Below the pieces are notes generated by a model that had not been told where the DNA came from, ran no database searches, and saw only the letters and a program-made list of their open reading frames with translations. DNA of 64,000 nucleotides, taken from assembly GCA_964449895.1 (NCBI GenBank), contig CAYVBY010000002.1, positions 145,336 through 209,335 on the forward strand. The letters run 5' to 3'. The stretch is from Intestinibacter sp964449895 (GTDB lineage: Bacteria > Bacillota > Clostridia > Peptostreptococcales > Peptostreptococcaceae). Position 1 is the first letter of the stretch. Each line of letters opens with the position of its first letter. Position numbers and translations under genes: made by a program. This document shows, piece by piece, positions 61,482 through 64,000 of this stretch.

Positions 61482-62336
61482 TTATTTTTTTGCGTCTATA
61501 TATGTCATTATCCCCTGTGCAATTCCTTCAGCTATATTATTTTGATATTCTTCATCTTTTATTTTTTCTCTATCATCGTCATTGCTTAAAAATCCACATT
61601 GGATGTATATAGAAGGCATAGTGTTTTCAGATAATAGTTTCATTTGATAAGAAACTATCCCCCTATTTTTTATATTTACATAAGCTGCCATAGAATTTTG
61701 AACAACTGTTGCAAAATCTGATGAACCATCTTTTGATTCTGTGTGGTAAATAGTTTGTATTCCAGTTGCTTTTCCTGTATTTTCTGCTCCTAAATTAATA
61801 GATACAAATGCTTCAGCATTTTCATCTTCAGCTAGAGATTTTCTTTCATCTATGCTCAAATATGTATCTTCCTGTCTAGATAAAATTACATTTATGTCGC
61901 TTTCTTGAGCTAATCTCTTTGCCACTTTTTGGGCAATTATCAAATTTATATCCTTTTCCATAGTATCATCAGATGCAACATAGCCTTTTTCACTTCCTCC
62001 ACATCCAGCGTCTATAAATATATTATGTTTTATTTGTAGAGTTTCTTCTTTTTCGTCTCCCATATCGTATTGTTCATCTGAGTTTACATCAGATACATCA
62101 GCTTCACTACCTAGCAAGTTATTTTTTAGATATACAACATTTGGCCATATTTTTCCCACAAAACCTACAGTTGTTTTGCATATAAATCCTATTCCAAATA
62201 ATAAAATTAAAGTACTTACTACAAGCACTGCTAATTTCTTTTTGTTAATTTTAGTTTTTTTTCTATGTAATCCCTTTTTTGTTCTAGAATTCGTTTTTTT
62301 ATTAGTAGTTTTCTTTTTAGTTATTTTTTTAGCCAC
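61482..62336 (-). CDS. N-acetylmuramoyl-L-alanine amidase (amidase_3)
   Basis: The start was placed at GTG 62336 (VAKKITKKKTTNKKTNSRTK), preceded by AGAAAGGTGAAATCT. The 284 residues have a very basic N-terminal tail, one transmembrane helix (about 34-54), a linker, and an amidase_3 catalytic domain (about 100-280): NIFIDAGCGGSEKGYV (the usual metal-binding His-Gly position reads Asp-Ala-Gly-Cys), VSINLGAENTGKATGIQTIYH, QCGFLSNDDDREKI. The zinc ligand His of DPGHGG and the SxHxNA motif are altered (AGCGG, SINLGAE), so activity is doubtful. It probably is a membrane-anchored cell-wall protein. Confidence 0.85.
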   Translation of the reverse strand: MAKKITKKKTTNKKTNSRTKKGLHRKKTKINKKKLAVLVVSTLILLFGIGFICKTTVGFVGKIWPNVVYLKNNLLGSEADVSDVNSDEQYDMGDEKEETLQIKHNIFIDAGCGGSEKGYVASDDTMEKDINLIIAQKVAKRLAQESDINVILSRQEDTYLSIDERKSLAEDENAEAFVSINLGAENTGKATGIQTIYHTESKDGSSDFATVVQNSMAAYVNIKNRGIVSYQMKLLSENTMPSIYIQCGFLSNDDDREKIKDEEYQNNIAEGIAQGIMTYIDAKK

Positions 62337-62403
62337 AGATTTCACCTTTCTATACAATATTATTACTATTTTAATAATAACTTATATTTTTTAGATTTTA
62401 ATT

Positions 62404-62429
62404 AGTGTAATTTTTATAAAAATTACACT
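62404..62429. terminator. Perfect palindrome
   Basis: AGTGTAATTTTT pairs with AAAAATTACACT around TA, 62404-62429. It lies between two leftward genes, about 150 bases past the amidase_6 stop. No good T-run follows; it may be a weak terminator or a protein-binding dyad. Confidence 0.45.
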
Positions 62430-62578
62430 CTCATTGTAAGTAAGAAAATTTTTATTTAAAAATATCTGATGTAAATTTTCTTAAAATACATCTATTAAAA
62501 TTATATTTTTAAGTATTATAAAGTAATTTTATCACCAAGAAAGGCATTTTTCAAATATTATTAACATTTAAAGACTTA

Positions 62579-63100
62579 TTATTCATAATATCCCAAAATT
62601 TTTATATATCTTTTTATGCCTGGCTTTAAACTTAGTGGATAATTGTACAAATCATAAGTATGTTGACAGATTTTATAGTCCACTAAAATTCCATTTTGAA
62701 ATACCTTGTCACTTATTATCATATTGTGATATGCCAAATTATTTTCATATATAAGTTGAACTATATCTCCTATCTCAAGTTCCTCGTAATTTACCTCTTT
62801 TGCATAAATTCCATAATTTGATGTATTGTCCGAATTATTACCAGTTATATATTTATAAAATGGCTCTGCTGCCGTCCAAGTAGGAGTCCTAACCATATCA
62901 CTATACCAATACCATTGTTTAAGTATATCATCTCCTTCATGGTCAAAAGGAATATTTCCAGCATGTACACATTGAGATATAAAATTTGTACAATCACCTC
63001 CTAAGGCTTCATAATCTGTATATCTTAGATTTCTATCAAGAGCCCATTTAAGAGCGTAATTTACAGCTGATTTTCTATCATAAGTTACAAAATTTCTCAA
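62579..63100 (-). CDS. Amidase_6-domain protein
   Basis: The start was placed at TTG 63100, which follows GGGGGAG by 6 bases and lies 2 bases after the stop of the upstream gene; the longer frame begins at a TTG inside the Shine-Dalgarno. The 173 residues carry the PF12671 pattern: SAVNYALKWALDRNLRYTDYEALGGDCTNFISQCVHAGNIPF, with catalytic-type Cys in DCTNF, and later HNMIISDKVFQNG with the His. The fold is papain-like (NlpC/CHAP-related), probably acting on cell-wall peptides or a related amide. No signal peptide is seen. Confidence 0.88.
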   Translation of the reverse strand: MRNFVTYDRKSAVNYALKWALDRNLRYTDYEALGGDCTNFISQCVHAGNIPFDHEGDDILKQWYWYSDMVRTPTWTAAEPFYKYITGNNSDNTSNYGIYAKEVNYEELEIGDIVQLIYENNLAYHNMIISDKVFQNGILVDYKICQHTYDLYNYPLSLKPGIKRYIKILGYYE

Positions 63101-63102
63101 AT

Positions 63103-63768
63103 TTATCTCCCCCAAAATATATTTTCAATAGCATAATCACTAAGCATATTTTTAATATTTTTAAAACATATTGGAAATTCTATCAAATTGCACATTCTGC
63201 TTGTAAGCTCAAAGCTAGAAATACATATAACTAAATCCGTTTCATTAAAGTAAAAAACTGGATCATCACATATATATATCGTTTCTTCCATTAAATCATA
63301 TATGTCACAAGTTAAATGCCCACTGTATTTTTCTAAGATTTCGTAAACTTCCTCCATTATATAACTTTGTATTATTCTTTCAAATTCAACATCTTTTCTG
63401 AAAATATCATCTAGAGTTATCCTCTTTCGCAAATTAAAATCGTAATTGTAATTTGATATATAACTAATATCTGTAAGGCCTATTATTTGAGAAAATTCAA
63501 TAGGTATACTTATTATATTATTTTTATTAAATGCCTTTTGAAATTCAGAAATTGCATTTATACAACCTAAACATACCTCTTCATCTGAAAATGTTGTAAA
63601 TACAACTTCCTTAAATGTTTTAACATCATTTTTTATAATGCTGTTTACTGTGTTTAGAAACTTTTGTACCTCTTCATCTTCACTGTCAATTTCCATTTTA
63701 GGGTAGTTTAAAAAAAATCTAATATTTCTTACTTTGTCCTCAATCAATTGATTAACAATATTTACCAT
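63103..63768 (-). CDS. RsiV/DUF3298-like protein
   Basis: The start was placed at ATG 63768 (MVNIVNQLIEDKVRN), preceded by GAGGAAAAT. The 221 residues resemble the C-terminal extracytoplasmic domain of RsiV: QKFLNTVNSIIKNDVKTF, KRITLDDIFRKDVEFERII, and VFYFNETDLVICISSFELTSRMCNLIEFPI. There is no transmembrane helix or signal, so it is a stand-alone form. RsiV binds lysozyme in Bacillus; here the role is unknown. Its stop is 3 bases from the start of the amidase_6 gene, so the pair is translationally coupled. Confidence 0.75.
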   Translation of the reverse strand: MVNIVNQLIEDKVRNIRFFLNYPKMEIDSEDEEVQKFLNTVNSIIKNDVKTFKEVVFTTFSDEEVCLGCINAISEFQKAFNKNNIISIPIEFSQIIGLTDISYISNYNYDFNLRKRITLDDIFRKDVEFERIIQSYIMEEVYEILEKYSGHLTCDIYDLMEETIYICDDPVFYFNETDLVICISSFELTSRMCNLIEFPICFKNIKNMLSDYAIENIFWGR

Positions 63769-63847
63769 TATATTTTCCTCCAAAAATACCAATAATATTT
63801 ATAGTAAATTTTATGAAGATGTTTACTTGTGTATGCTCCCAAAATAA

Positions 63848-63889
63848 AAAGAGACTATATAAATTCTCATGAGAATTTACATAGTCTCC
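63848..63889 (-). terminator. Terminator of the gene entering from the right edge
   Basis: AGACTATATAAATTCTC pairs with GAGAATTTACATAGTCT around AT. On the minus strand TTTTTATTTT follows. Confidence 0.85.
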
Positions 63890-63909
63890 TATTATACTTT
63901 TTTATATTA

Positions 63910-64000
63910 TTATCCTATTATTCTTCTAGCAGTCATGTATCCTTTTATGTAGTAATTAGTATTTATACTTTGATATCTTACATCTTTTCCTGTACTTGGT
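63910..64000 (-). CDS. C-terminal end of an unidentified protein (partial)
   Basis: The complement is open from the right edge to TAA at 63910-63912 and ends TNYYIKGYMTARRIIG. It lies 21 bases before a strong terminator, which supports a real gene end. Twenty-nine residues are too few to name a family. Confidence 0.6.
   Translation of the reverse strand, partial: PSTGKDVRYQSINTNYYIKGYMTARRIIG

Noticed and set aside
1..64000. Prophage, rRNA or tRNA genes
   Set aside because: No structural phage genes, integrase or tRNA-like cloverleaf was recognised; the IS1595-type transposase is the only mobile-element protein seen.

Overview
The window is very AT-rich chromosomal DNA from an anaerobic low-GC Firmicute, most likely a member of the Peptostreptococcaceae (Clostridioides / Romboutsia / Paraclostridium type). 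The reasons are the strong Shine-Dalgarno sites with mixed ATG/GTG/TTG starts, a complete clostridial glycogen operon, many iron-sulfur and anaerobic redox proteins (flavodiiron protein, sensory [FeFe]-hydrogenase-like protein, sulfite-reductase-like protein), and a CamA-like orphan adenine methylase beside ptsH-ptsI. Genus assignment is inference; no rRNA or tRNA gene was seen.

Layout. 1-2.2 kb: 5' part of a PAS histidine kinase and ssb. 2.2-12.6 kb: leftward glycogen operon glgB-glgC-glgD-glgA-glgP-amylase, making and mobilising storage glycogen. 12.8-16.3 kb: stomatin-like SPFH protein, NfeD-like partner, NAD(P)HX repair enzyme and a NifU C-terminal-domain protein. 16.4-21.8 kb: a MerR regulator facing a MATE exporter across a textbook 19-bp-spacer promoter, then an XRE regulator with a small membrane protein and an ABC exporter. 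22-26.1 kb: small alarmone synthetase, then an NAD-kinase-like protein, an SPFH protein and an NrtR-like Nudix/winged-helix regulator; the last two genes carry near-identical 23-bp palindromes upstream. 26.3-35.3 kb: nitrilase, lipoprotein, acetyltransferase, YmaF-like protein, amidohydrolase, SurE, LD-carboxypeptidase, alpha/beta hydrolase and HAD phosphatase.

35.6-39.4 kb is the most accessory-looking stretch: a second MerR regulator with its own divergent operator, a PhnA-like protein, a 100-N assembly gap flanked by a 14-bp repeat, an IS1595-type transposase lacking an expected catalytic Asp, and a decayed repeat-peptide sequence. A short dispersed repeat (core ATCACAAAATTGTATAACAG, readable as ITKLYNS) occurs about ten times between 28.7 and 47 kb, all outside intact genes. 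39.5-44.7 kb: VOC protein, a YbjQ/RHH/SPFH cluster, and a sensory hydrogenase-like protein translationally coupled to a SpoIIE/PP2C phosphatase. 45-55.2 kb: alanine symporter, PhzF protein, AI-2E-type transporter, flavodiiron protein with a BFD-like [2Fe-2S] protein, cation/proton antiporter, cytidylate-kinase-like protein, HAD phosphatase and nitroreductase. 55.4-64 kb: sulfite-reductase-like protein, general PTS (ptsH-ptsI), CamA-like methylase with a start-less ORF after it, and a cell-wall/envelope group (amidase_3, amidase_6, RsiV/DUF3298-like protein).

The most promising undescribed candidate is the NrtR-like / SPFH / NAD-kinase-like locus, because regulator and target share an operator visible in the DNA. 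Next come the dispersed ITKLYNS repeats, the MerR-type promoter at 35.7 kb that points into an unannotated region, and an apparent ATT start codon for glgB.
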